Of a stretch of 8,536 nt of DNA, positions 1-6,290 are shown one piece after another. Numbering within the stretch: the stretch's first letter is position 1; the number at the start of each line of letters is the position of its first letter. Origin of the DNA: Acidobacteriota bacterium (GTDB lineage: Bacteria; Acidobacteriota; Vicinamibacteria; Vicinamibacterales; Vicinamibacteraceae); assembly GCA_013695405.1 (NCBI GenBank), contig JACDAO010000041.1:1-8536 (forward strand). Direction: 5' to 3'. The position numbers and the translations under genes were made by a program. The notes under the pieces are model-generated. The model made no database searches, was not told the DNA's origin, and worked only from the letters and a program-made list of their open reading frames with translations.

Positions 1-146
1 CGTCTCGCCACCTGCGAGGCGTGCCGGCTGAGGCGAGGCGAAGGGGGGCTGCTGCGTGGCTTCTGAAGGCGGGACGGGTGGCCGTCCCGGGGGGTCTCAG
101 ACGCGAGTGTCGTTGTAGTCCGACGGCTACACGCCGGCTCCAGATG
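1..146. other. Non-coding start of window
   Basis: No gene can be supported here. A reading frame on the + strand is open from the left edge to a TGA at 64-66, so positions 1-66 could be the tail of an upstream gene, but its short peptide has no recognisable feature. Small dyads are visible: CTCGC/GCGAG around 4-18, an 8-bp GC stem CGGGACGG/CCGTCCCG at 70-89 with a 4-base GTGG loop, and TGTAG/CTACA at 114-131. None is followed by a T-tract on either strand, so none is a clear intrinsic terminator. No tRNA fold was found. Confidence 0.5.
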
Positions 147-177
147 CCCGACTCCCGGTTACCCGGCTGCCCGGCTC
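147..177. repeat. Degenerate CCCGRYT tandem repeat (4 units)
   Basis: Four consecutive units can be read: CCCGACT (147-153), CCCGGTTA (154-161), CCCGGCTG (162-169) and CCCGGCTC (170-177). The array stops 8 bases before the TACAGT -10 element of the hydrolase gene, so it occupies the -35 region. It could be an intergenic simple-sequence repeat, or it could act as a repeated protein-binding site. The units are imperfect and only 7-8 bases long, so in GC-rich DNA chance is not fully excluded. Confidence 0.5.
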
Positions 178-182
178 CTATT

Positions 183-191
183 TGCTACAGT
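183..191 (+). promoter_or_regulatory. Extended -10 promoter, probable leaderless start
   Basis: TGCTACAGT reads as a TGn extended -10 followed by TACAGT, a 4/6 match to TATAAT. It lies 9 bases before the ATG at 201. Transcription would normally begin about 7 bases after the hexamer, near 198, leaving almost no 5' leader. No Shine-Dalgarno precedes the ATG, which agrees with a leaderless mRNA. No good -35 hexamer is seen; the repeat array sits there instead. The mrp gene has the same arrangement and the same 9-base spacing. Confidence 0.55.
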
Positions 192-200
192 GGTCGGCTG

Positions 201-1238
201 ATGTTGCGCTGGGCGTTTCACCGGTGGGAGCAGTCGATTCACAACCGCACCACCGACCGGGTGGTGCGCGACTTCTCGTGGGGCCTCGACTGGCTGCCCG
301 TTCAGCCGGACTCGGCGGGCCGCGCGCCGGCCGACGTGCTGCTGGCCTACGCGGAGCAGGCGCTGGCCGACAGCAGCGCCTTCTTTGCCGTCACCGACCC
401 GCCGTCGTGGGATCTCGACCACCGCGGCCACCTGACCTTCGAAAGCCAGCTGGTCACGCCGCATCCCGAGAACAACGTCGTCCACGCCCGGTTGTTCCGC
501 GCCAGGGACGACCGCGGCCGCGCCGTGGTGGTGCTGCCGCAGTGGAATGCCGACGTCGGCGGACATGTCGGCCTGTGTCAGCTCTTCAACCGGGTCGGCC
601 TGACCGCGTTGCGCCTCAGCCTCCCCTACCACGACTGGCGGATGCCACCCGAACTGCGGCGCGCCGACTACATCGTCAGCAGCAACGTGGGCCGCACCCT
701 GCAGGTCTGCCGGCAGGCCGTGCTCGACGCCCGACGTGCGGTGGCGTGGCTGGCCTCGCAGGGTTACACCTCAATCGGCATCTGCGGCACCAGCCTGGGC
801 TCGTGTCTGGCGATGCTGACCGCGGCACACGAGCCGCGGATCGCGGCGGTGGCGCTCAACCACATCTCGCCGTTCTTCGCAGACGTGGTGTGGAACGGCC
901 TGTCGACCCGCCACGTGCGCGAGGCACTCGACGGCCACGTCGACCTCGAGGCGCTGCGACGGATCTGGCTGCCGATCAGCCCACAGTCCTATCTGGAGCG
1001 CGTCCGCCAGACCCGCACCTTGCTGATCTACGCGCAGTACGACCTGACCTTCCCGCTGCAGTTGTCGCGGTCGCTGGTTCGCGAGTTCCGCGAGCGACAG
1101 ATCCCGCATCAGCTGGCGGTGCTGCCGTGTGGCCACTACAGCACGGGCATGACGCCGTTCAAGTATCTGGATGGGTACTGGCTTGCGAGGTTCCTGATGA
1201 AGGCCCTGCCGGCGAGGACGCAGGCTACAGGTAGTTGA
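201..1238 (+). CDS. Alpha/beta hydrolase family protein
   Basis: A 345-aa soluble alpha/beta hydrolase. Visible parts: nucleophile elbow GTSLGS at residues 196-201 (Ser198), a likely acid Asp281 in YAQYDLTFP, and a likely catalytic His312 in CGHYS. An upstream strand-loop LPQWNAD followed by H122 is a likely oxyanion region, and LPYHD (141-145) follows. There is no signal peptide, so it is probably cytoplasmic. The substrate cannot be told; the fold recalls dienelactone-hydrolase-like or ABHD18-like proteins, but I cannot assign a subfamily. The frame is open back to position 21, but I chose ATG 201: the upstream residues are low-complexity Arg/Pro/Gly, and an extended -10 promoter ends 9 bases before this ATG. 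The tail overlaps the convergent small membrane gene by 14 bp. Confidence 0.88.
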   Translation: MLRWAFHRWEQSIHNRTTDRVVRDFSWGLDWLPVQPDSAGRAPADVLLAYAEQALADSSAFFAVTDPPSWDLDHRGHLTFESQLVTPHPENNVVHARLFRARDDRGRAVVVLPQWNADVGGHVGLCQLFNRVGLTALRLSLPYHDWRMPPELRRADYIVSSNVGRTLQVCRQAVLDARRAVAWLASQGYTSIGICGTSLGSCLAMLTAAHEPRIAAVALNHISPFFADVVWNGLSTRHVREALDGHVDLEALRRIWLPISPQSYLERVRQTRTLLIYAQYDLTFPLQLSRSLVREFRERQIPHQLAVLPCGHYSTGMTPFKYLDGYWLARFLMKALPARTQATGS

Positions 1239-1428
1239 GCAGCCCGCGTACCGCGTCGGCCAGCACGCCAGCCAGCGCCGACACCAGCGGCGACATGTCG
1301 CCACGAGCGACGGCGTCGGCGACGGTCACCGGCTCGGTCAGCAGCAGCCAGGCGGTCGCCATGGCCAGCGTCAACGTCACAGCGGCGACGACGCCTGCGA
1401 GGCTGAGGGTCGCCCTCGCGAGACTCAT
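1225..1428 (-). CDS. Small single-span membrane protein, unknown
   Basis: A 67-aa protein with no recognised family. Residues 7-30 are a continuous hydrophobic helix (AGVVAAVTLTLAMATAWLLL), preceded by a short N-terminus with one Arg, so it could be a membrane anchor or an uncleaved signal. The remaining half is mildly amphipathic and ends in RGLLNYL. The start is supported by AAGGA at 1437-1441, 8 bases before the ATG. It lies 119 bp after the second M16 gene on the same strand, so it may be read through from the mrp operon or have its own promoter. Its last 14 bp overlap the convergent hydrolase gene. The hydrophobic composition and the Shine-Dalgarno make it more likely real than a shadow, but no function is offered. 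Confidence 0.62.
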   Translation of the reverse strand: MSLARATLSLAGVVAAVTLTLAMATAWLLLTEPVTVADAVARGDMSPLVSALAGVLADAVRGLLNYL

Positions 1429-1495
1429 GTCAGTGTTCCTTCCACGACGCGTGGTGTTGGACGGAGGCCGGCCGGCACCGGTTCACTCCTGCAGC

Positions 1496-1501
1496 ATCCT
1501 A
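1496..1501 (-). promoter_or_regulatory. Weak -10-like hexamer before small membrane gene
   Basis: TAGGAT on the minus strand is a 4/6 match to TATAAT and would place transcription about 60 bases before the ATG at 1428. No convincing -35 or TGn extension goes with it. It is only a candidate for independent transcription of the small membrane protein. Confidence 0.2.
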
Positions 1502-1505
1502 CACC

Positions 1506-1548
1506 TCGGCGGTGACATCGCCGACGCCAGGGCGCCTCCCGCCGCCCT
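1506..1548 (-). terminator. Two hairpins just after the second M16 gene, no U-tract
   Basis: Reading the minus strand from the M16 stop codon, the first dyad is AGGGCG/CGCCCT with an 8-base loop (1529-1548). The second is TCGGCG/CGCCGA with a 7-base loop (1506-1524). Neither is followed by a run of T. They may slow or partly end transcription, or protect the 3' end of the operon mRNA. An intrinsic terminator is not supported. Confidence 0.3.
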
Positions 1549-2912
1549 CACCCCTTCAGCACGTCGTCGGCCAGCCGATGCTCGGGCACCCCGAGCCCGA
1601 CGCCGCCGAGCCCGGTCAGCGAGGCCGACGGCTCGCCGACGACCACTGCCTGCATGTCGGCGCTGCGCAGCCAGGTGCGCGCCACTTCAGTGACGTCGGC
1701 GCTGGTCACGCTGGAGACGCGGTCCGAGAATCGGTCGAAGGTGTCGTCGGGCAGATCGAACAGGGCCAGCTGGGCCGCGGCGCGGGCGACCTGCTCGGCC
1801 GTTTCGAAACCCCGTGCGTAGCCCCGGGTCAGGCCGTCGCGTGCGCTGTCGAGCTCGTCCGCGGTGACCGGTCGGACGTCAGCAAGAGCGTCGAGTTCGA
1901 CCAGCACGTCGCGCAGCGACTCGGCCGTAGTCTCCGACTGGATGCTCGCCTGGACCGAGAACGGGCCAGCCTGCTCGAGGAACTGGAACGAGGACCGCGC
2001 GCCGTACGTGACGCCCTTCTCCTCGCGCAACTTCATGTTGATGCGGCTGACGAACGCACCGCCGAGCAGCATGTTGGTGACCACCATCGCGTGGTACGCA
2101 GGCGAGTGCCGCGGCACGGCGACCCGGCCGACCCGGAGTTCCGATTGCGCCGCGCCTTCGCGCGGCACGAACAGCAGACGGCTGCCGGTGGGCGAGGTGG
2201 CGACCGGCGGCGACGGATGGGGCGTCCGCTCGGGGGTCGAGAGGTGCCGGCGGACCAGGGCCTCCGCTTCGTCGTGCGAGATGTCGCCGACGATGATCAC
2301 GGTGGCAGGCGTGGCGACGAGGCGCGCGTGGAAGGCCTGCACCTGCTCGACGGTGAAGCGGGTCAGCGACGCCTCGGTGCCGATACCGGGACGGCCGTAC
2401 GGATGCTCGCCGTACAGGCGGCGCATGAACAGCAGGTCGGCGAGCGCGCCGGCCGAGTGCCGAAGCTGGCGCAGCCGATTGAGCCGCAACCCTTTCACCC
2501 GGGCGACGTCTGACGGGGCGAGCCGCGGGCGCTCGGCCATGTCCACCAGCAGTTCGACGGCCCGCTCGCGATGGCGCGACAGGGCCAACACCGTCAGCAC
2601 GGTGGCGTCGTGGCCGATGTCGGTGTCGAGTTGCCCGCCGATTCCCGCCAGCGCGTCGTGCAGGGCCGACATCGACAGGGCGCTCGTGCCCTCGTCGAGC
2701 AGATCGGCCGTGAGCGCCGCGAGGCCGGGCGTGTCGGCCTGGTCGGCTGACGTTCCGGCATGCCACAGCCACAGCAGGCAGACCAGCGGCAGGTCGCGAC
2801 GCTCGACCGTCCACAGCCGCAGGCCCGGCTGCAGTTGGCTGCGGGTCACGGCGGGAAACTGGATGCCCGGCGGCGGCTCGGGCACCGGCAGTGAACGCCG
2901 ATCGACGGTCAT
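1548..2912 (-). CDS. M16 peptidase-like protein, non-catalytic (R/Y) subunit
   Basis: A 454-aa insulinase/M16 family protein that lacks the zinc site. Where the partner has HLFEH, this protein has ALTAD (residues 66-70 in TPGLAALTADLLDEGT), so both His ligands and the catalytic Glu are gone. It keeps the C-terminal M16B signature REEKGVTYGARSSF, with R296 and Y303 as the R/Y pair known to hold substrate in this family. The lengths and fold landmarks (GGQLD at 92-96, NMLLGG at 280-285) fit an M16B half-ring subunit. ATG 2912 overlaps the partner's TGA as ATGA, which indicates translational coupling and a heterodimer. The frame is open further upstream, but those residues are Arg/Gly-rich antisense-like sequence. 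No signal peptide is seen, so it is probably cytoplasmic. Confidence 0.9.
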   Translation of the reverse strand: MTVDRRSLPVPEPPPGIQFPAVTRSQLQPGLRLWTVERRDLPLVCLLWLWHAGTSADQADTPGLAALTADLLDEGTSALSMSALHDALAGIGGQLDTDIGHDATVLTVLALSRHRERAVELLVDMAERPRLAPSDVARVKGLRLNRLRQLRHSAGALADLLFMRRLYGEHPYGRPGIGTEASLTRFTVEQVQAFHARLVATPATVIIVGDISHDEAEALVRRHLSTPERTPHPSPPVATSPTGSRLLFVPREGAAQSELRVGRVAVPRHSPAYHAMVVTNMLLGGAFVSRINMKLREEKGVTYGARSSFQFLEQAGPFSVQASIQSETTAESLRDVLVELDALADVRPVTADELDSARDGLTRGYARGFETAEQVARAAAQLALFDLPDDTFDRFSDRVSSVTSADVTEVARTWLRSADMQAVVVGEPSASLTGLGGVGLGVPEHRLADDVLKG

Positions 2913-4213
2913 GCCACCACCGCCGCCTCGGCGTCCGACAGGCCGATCGCGGTCTGTCCCATCGGCACGACACCGAGGGCGACGTGCGGGCGCGACAGCC
3001 ACCGCGCGGCCGCCTGCTGCAGACGATCAGCGCTGGCGCGGCCGTAACGGGCGAGATCCTCACCGACGTAGCCTGGATCGCCGCGGTACACGTTGTAGGC
3101 GTTCAACTGATCTGACTTGCCGGAGAATCCGCCGACCGTCTGCAGGCGGTAGATGAAGTGGGCTTCGGCCTGCACTTGACTGCGGGTCAGCTCGGCGGCC
3201 GTCACGGGCTGTTCGCGGGTCTCGGCCAGGCCCAGTTCGATCGCCAGCGCGAGCCGGTCCAGCGATACGCCGGGCGCTGCCGTCGCGACCATCTGGAACA
3301 TGCCGGTCAGCTCGCGTGAGTACTGTACCGCGGTCACCTCGGTGGCCAGTTGCTGTTCGACGACCAGCGCCTGGTAGAGCCGCGCGGTCTTGCCGCCGCC
3401 AATCACGTCGGCCAGCAGATCGAGCTCTGCGTCATCGTCGGCGAACAACGCCGGAGAGTGCCAGGCGAGGTAGAGCCGCGGCAGTTCGACCCGGTCCTCG
3501 AGCCGGAGCCGGACGTTGCCGGCGAGCCTGGGCACCGCTGCCTGCACCGGCGGCACGTCCGGGCCGGGGGCGAGGTCGCCGAAGTATCGTTCGGCCAAGT
3601 CGAAGGCGTGCGCCTCGTCGATGTCACCGGCCAGCACCAGCGAGGCATTGCGTGGGTGGTAGTAGGCGCGGAAGAACGCCTGCACGTCGTCGAGCGATGC
3701 GGCCTTGATGTCGTCGGGCGAGCCGATCGTCGGCCAGCTGTAGGGATGCTCGTGATCGTAGAGCGCCTCGGCGACGGCCAGGCCGGCCATCCCGTAGGGG
3801 CGGTTCTCGTAATTCTGGCGACGCTCGTTGAGCACGACGTCGCGCTGGTTGTCGAACTTGGCCTGGGTCAGGGCCGGCAACAAATGGCCCATGCGGTCGG
3901 ACTCGAGCCAGAGCGCCAGGTCGAGGGCACCGCTGGGAACCACTTCCCAGTAGTTGGTGCGGTCGGCACTGGTCGATCCGTTGAGCGACGCACCGGCCCG
4001 CTGCAGCGGCGCGAAGTAGCCGTGGTCATGATGCGCCGAGCCCTCGAACATCAGGTGCTCGAACAGGTGCGCGAAGCCGGTCCTGCCACGGCGCTCGTTC
4101 TTGGAGCCGACGTGGTACCAGAGGTTGACTGCGACGATCGGCAGGCCGTGGTCTTCGTGGACGATGACGTCGAGGCCGTTGCTCAGGGTACGCCGCGTGA
4201 AGGGAATCCGCAC
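2909..4213 (-). CDS. M16 family zinc metallopeptidase, catalytic subunit
   Basis: A 434-aa insulinase/M16B protease. The inverted zinc motif HLFEH is at 49-53: His49 and His53 bind zinc and Glu52 is catalytic. Glu130 in VVLNERRQNYENRPY lies 77 residues after His53, the family's usual distance for the third ligand. The C-terminal half carries IGGGKTARLY (271-280), but the next segment (VVEQQLATEV) lacks the R/Y pair found in the partner, so the two proteins look complementary. The start is GTG 4213, with Shine-Dalgarno TAGGAG at 4220-4225, 6 bases before it; the TAG of that motif is the mrp stop codon. There is no signal peptide or membrane segment, so peptide degradation or processing in the cytoplasm is likely. 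The natural substrate is unknown. Confidence 0.93.
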   Translation of the reverse strand: MRIPFTRRTLSNGLDVIVHEDHGLPIVAVNLWYHVGSKNERRGRTGFAHLFEHLMFEGSAHHDHGYFAPLQRAGASLNGSTSADRTNYWEVVPSGALDLALWLESDRMGHLLPALTQAKFDNQRDVVLNERRQNYENRPYGMAGLAVAEALYDHEHPYSWPTIGSPDDIKAASLDDVQAFFRAYYHPRNASLVLAGDIDEAHAFDLAERYFGDLAPGPDVPPVQAAVPRLAGNVRLRLEDRVELPRLYLAWHSPALFADDDAELDLLADVIGGGKTARLYQALVVEQQLATEVTAVQYSRELTGMFQMVATAAPGVSLDRLALAIELGLAETREQPVTAAELTRSQVQAEAHFIYRLQTVGGFSGKSDQLNAYNVYRGDPGYVGEDLARYGRASADRLQQAAARWLSRPHVALGVVPMGQTAIGLSDAEAAVVA

Positions 4214-4219
4214 GACGCG

Positions 4220-4225
4220 CTCCTA
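4220..4225 (-). promoter_or_regulatory. Shine-Dalgarno containing the mrp stop codon
   Basis: TAGGAG on the minus strand lies 6 bases before the GTG start of the M16 catalytic gene. Its first three bases are the TAG stop of mrp. Termination on mrp therefore takes place on the next gene's ribosome site, favouring coupled translation and confirming the GTG start. Confidence 0.75.
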
Positions 4226-5302
4226 GGAGACCGGCGTCAGCGGAATCGTCCGGAACGCCTGGATGGATACCTGCGCGGCGATCTGCTCGGCGACGCTGGT
4301 AATCGCCCGTGCTGCCGGGCTGTCCGGCGCGCTCAGCACGATCGGCATGCCGATGTCGCCACCCGATCGCACCGGCTCGGAGATCGGCACCGCGCCGAGA
4401 AACGGCACCTCGAGCTGATCGGCGAGCCGCTGCCCGCCCCCGCGCCCGAACAGGTCGCTCTCGTGGCTGCAGGACGGGCAGGTGTAGTAGCTCATGTTCT
4501 CGACCACACCGAGCACCGGGATGTTCAGCTTGCGGTACATCGCGATGGCGCGCTGCGAGTCGGCCACCGACACGGTCTGCGGGGTGGTCACCACCACTGC
4601 CCCGGTCACGGCGACGTGCTGGCTCAGGCTCAGCGCGACGTCGCCGGTGCCGGGCGGCATGTCGACGATCAGGTAGTCCAGCGACGGCCAGGCGACGTCC
4701 TGCAGGAACTGGCGCAGCACGCCGTGCAGCATCGGACCGCGCCAGATCACGGCGTCGCCGTCGTTGGTCAGGAAGCCCATCGAGACGGTGAACAAGCCGT
4801 GTTTCTCGATCGGCACGATCCGCTTCCCGTCGGTCTCGAGCTGCGCCTGCACGCCGAGCATGATCGGCACGTTCGGCCCGTAGATGTCGGCGTCGAGCAG
4901 CCCGACCCGGCTGCCGCGGCGGGCCAGCGAGATCGCCAGGTTCACCGCCATCGTGGTCTTGCCGACGCCGCCCTTGCCGGCACCGACCGCGACCACGTTC
5001 TTGACGCCCCGGATCGGCTGACGCTGTCCTCCCGCGACGCCGCTGCTCCGGACGCTGGAGGTCATCTCGATGTCCACGCTCGTCACCCCGGACAGGGCGG
5101 CCACCGCGGCGCGCGCCTGCTCGCGCAACAGGTCCTTGACCGGGCAGGCCGGGGTGGTCAACTCGATCGCGAAGGAGACCCGTCCATCGGCGGCGACCCC
5201 CACCTGTTTGACGAAGTCGAGCGCCACGATGTCGCGGCGCAGGTCAGGATCCTGCACCACACGCAGTGCGTCGAGGATCTCGGCGGTGGAAGGCACGGGC
5301 AT
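4223..5302 (-). CDS. mrp: Mrp/ApbC/NBP35-type Fe-S cluster carrier ATPase
   Basis: A 359-aa protein with the usual Mrp architecture. Residues 5-80 form a MIP18/DUF59 domain (DPDLRRDIV at 18-26, TTPACPVKD at 49-57, with Cys53). The P-loop ATPase follows, with deviant Walker A GKGGVGKTT at 109-117, DADIYGP at 137-143 and DMPPGTGD at 214-221. Cys275 and Cys278 in CPSC are the bridging-cluster pair that marks Fe-S carrier members of the family. By family knowledge it binds and transfers Fe-S clusters to apo-proteins in the cytoplasm, probably as a homodimer. The length is normal for DUF59-fused members. ATG 5302 is chosen because an extended -10 promoter ends 9 bases upstream and no Shine-Dalgarno is present. 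It is the first gene of an operon with two M16 genes. Confidence 0.95.
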   Translation of the reverse strand: MPVPSTAEILDALRVVQDPDLRRDIVALDFVKQVGVAADGRVSFAIELTTPACPVKDLLREQARAAVAALSGVTSVDIEMTSSVRSSGVAGGQRQPIRGVKNVVAVGAGKGGVGKTTMAVNLAISLARRGSRVGLLDADIYGPNVPIMLGVQAQLETDGKRIVPIEKHGLFTVSMGFLTNDGDAVIWRGPMLHGVLRQFLQDVAWPSLDYLIVDMPPGTGDVALSLSQHVAVTGAVVVTTPQTVSVADSQRAIAMYRKLNIPVLGVVENMSYYTCPSCSHESDLFGRGGGQRLADQLEVPFLGAVPISEPVRSGGDIGMPIVLSAPDSPAARAITSVAEQIAAQVSIQAFRTIPLTPVS

Positions 5303-5311
5303 CAGCAGGCG

Positions 5312-5320
5312 ATCTTAGCA
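5312..5320 (-). promoter_or_regulatory. Extended -10 promoter of mrp, probable leaderless start
   Basis: On the minus strand TGCTAAGAT is a TGn extended -10 followed by TAAGAT, a 4/6 match to TATAAT. It is separated from the mrp ATG by 9 bases. Initiation would fall about 3 bases from the ATG, with no room for a Shine-Dalgarno, and none is seen. No good -35 hexamer is visible at 16-18 bases. It lies just downstream of the terminator of the preceding module, as expected for an independent operon. Confidence 0.6.
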
Positions 5321-5350
5321 GTGGGTTCGGCCAGCGCGGCGAACGCCCGG

Positions 5351-5390
5351 AAAAAGACACGGGCGCAACCGGACTGCCCGGCCGCGCCCG
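5351..5390 (-). terminator. Intrinsic terminator after DUF4870 gene
   Basis: On the minus strand CGGGCGCGGCCGG (5390-5378) pairs with CCGGTTGCGCCCG (5372-5360) around a 5-base loop GCAGT. That is a 13-bp stem in which two positions are G-U wobbles. It is followed by TGTC and then five T (5355-5351). It starts 29 bases after the DUF4870 stop and ends before the mrp promoter, so it separates the two minus-strand transcription units. Confidence 0.85.
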
Positions 5391-5419
5391 AAACCACCGC
5401 TGTGCGCTGGTGCGGACTG

Positions 5420-5776
5420 TTACAGCGTGGCGCTCTGCTGTTCAGCGATGTCGCCGATGACCGGCAGCTTGAACCACTCGCCCTTGAACGCCCTGAGCAG
5501 GGCGATGAGCCAGACCACGAACATCCCGATCATCACCAGCGGCCACAACAGCAGGGTCGCCCACCCGAGCACCGGGATGAAGCCGATGATCATCAGGCCG
5601 AACCAGACCACCATCCAGGCCACCAGCAGGCCGAGCGATTGCACGGCGTGGAACTTGACCAGGCGGCTCCCCTTCTCGATCACCAGGAAAACGATGGCGA
5701 CGACGGGGATGTAGGCGAGGGCCGCCGCGACGTTGGCGTCGAGGCCCGTGGAAGATTTTTCCGCAACGACAGTCAT
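5420..5776 (-). CDS. DUF4870 family small membrane protein
   Basis: A 118-aa protein with three predicted membrane helices at about 15-33, 46-68 and 71-95. The stretch EKGSRLVKFHAVQSLGLL (34-51) between helices one and two, with the FHA-x-QS core, is typical of DUF4870 proteins, which are distantly related to Tic20-like membrane proteins. The C-terminal tail carries KGEWFKLPVIGDIAEQ, another common feature. The length is normal for the family. The start is supported by AAGGAG at 5787-5792, 10 bases before the ATG. It is the last gene before a strong terminator and lies 115 bp after the small membrane protein, probably in the same transcript. The molecular role of the family is not known; inner-membrane location is expected. 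Confidence 0.88.
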   Translation of the reverse strand: MTVVAEKSSTGLDANVAAALAYIPVVAIVFLVIEKGSRLVKFHAVQSLGLLVAWMVVWFGLMIIGFIPVLGWATLLLWPLVMIGMFVVWLIALLRAFKGEWFKLPVIGDIAEQQSATL

Positions 5777-5891
5777 GCGTGCTGCGCTCCTTGTCCCTGT
5801 TCAACGATCGGCTGGGGGATGACGAACACGACGGCACGAGATGACGTGGGTCACGCCCGGCCCGCGGCGGCCAGCGCCGTGAACGCGGGCA
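5777..5891 (-). other. Intergenic gap with GC hairpin
   Basis: The 115 bp between the small membrane protein gene and the DUF4870 gene hold a GC-rich dyad near 5854-5877 on the minus strand (GGCC/GGCC with flanking CGC/GCG). There is no T-tract after it and no clear promoter hexamers. A Shine-Dalgarno is present just before the DUF4870 start. Whether DUF4870 has its own promoter cannot be told. Confidence 0.4.
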
Positions 5892-6290
5892 TCATACAGG
5901 AGGACGGTCGGGCTGGCGGCGCTCGAAGGCGCGCTTGCCGTGCTCCTGCAGCAGCACCCAGCAGGCATACGCCGCCAACGCGGTCCCGAACGGAATCACG
6001 AACACGTTGACGATGGCCAGCACCAGTGCCGCCGGGCGCGCCCAGGGTTGATGCTGCGGGAGCGCCCAGCCGACGCCAATCAGCACTCCGCCCCATACCG
6101 CCCCGAGCGCCGCGCACCCGAAGAAAATTGCCGCCGCCAGACTGGCCGCCACCTCCGGCCCAGCGCGTCCGGCCAGGCTGAAGGCCCCGATGCCGAGAAA
6201 GGCCAGCGAGATCGCCGCCAGCAAGGCCAGCCATCCGGCCACGACGTGGAGGCGACCGAGCAGGTCGATGTGCAACAGGGTACGGGTCAC
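5892..6290 (-). CDS. Small multi-span membrane protein, unknown
   Basis: A 132-aa hydrophobic protein with three likely membrane segments at about 15-40, 49-77 and 86-114, and a positively charged tail (GKRAFERRQPDRPP) that should face the cytoplasm. The motif ALAAYACWVLL near 104-114, followed by a charged tail, recalls many small bacterial membrane proteins ending in a YxxWVLL-type helix, but I recognise no family. The start is GTG 6290, chosen because its GTGA overlaps the TGA stop of the DnaJ-like gene and because upstream residues in this frame are Arg/Pro-rich shadow sequence. No Shine-Dalgarno is present, so translation is probably coupled to the upstream gene. Co-translation with a DnaJ zinc-finger relative suggests the two act together, which is inference. 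Confidence 0.8.
   Translation of the reverse strand: MTRTLLHIDLLGRLHVVAGWLALLAAISLAFLGIGAFSLAGRAGPEVAASLAAAIFFGCAALGAVWGGVLIGVGWALPQHQPWARPAALVLAIVNVFVIPFGTALAAYACWVLLQEHGKRAFERRQPDRPPV

Noticed and set aside
70..89. 8-bp hairpin as a terminator
   Set aside because: No T-tract follows on either strand.
86..180. Possible tRNA
   Set aside because: No acceptor stem, T-loop GGTTC-type sequence or CCA end could be assembled.
21..200. 60-residue N-terminal extension of the hydrolase
   Set aside because: Low-complexity Arg/Pro/Gly sequence lying over hairpins, a repeat array and a promoter; ATG 201 fits better.
2913..3002. N-terminal extension of the second M16 gene
   Set aside because: It lies inside the coding region of the first M16 gene and is Arg/Gly-rich; the ATGA overlap at 2912 is the natural start.
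3350..6010. Very long + strand reading frame (886 codons) antisense to M16, mrp and DUF4870
   Set aside because: It is a codon-phase shadow of GC-rich genes on the opposite strand. It crosses three well-identified genes, a terminator and a promoter, and its protein has His/Asp/Arg-rich, domain-free composition.
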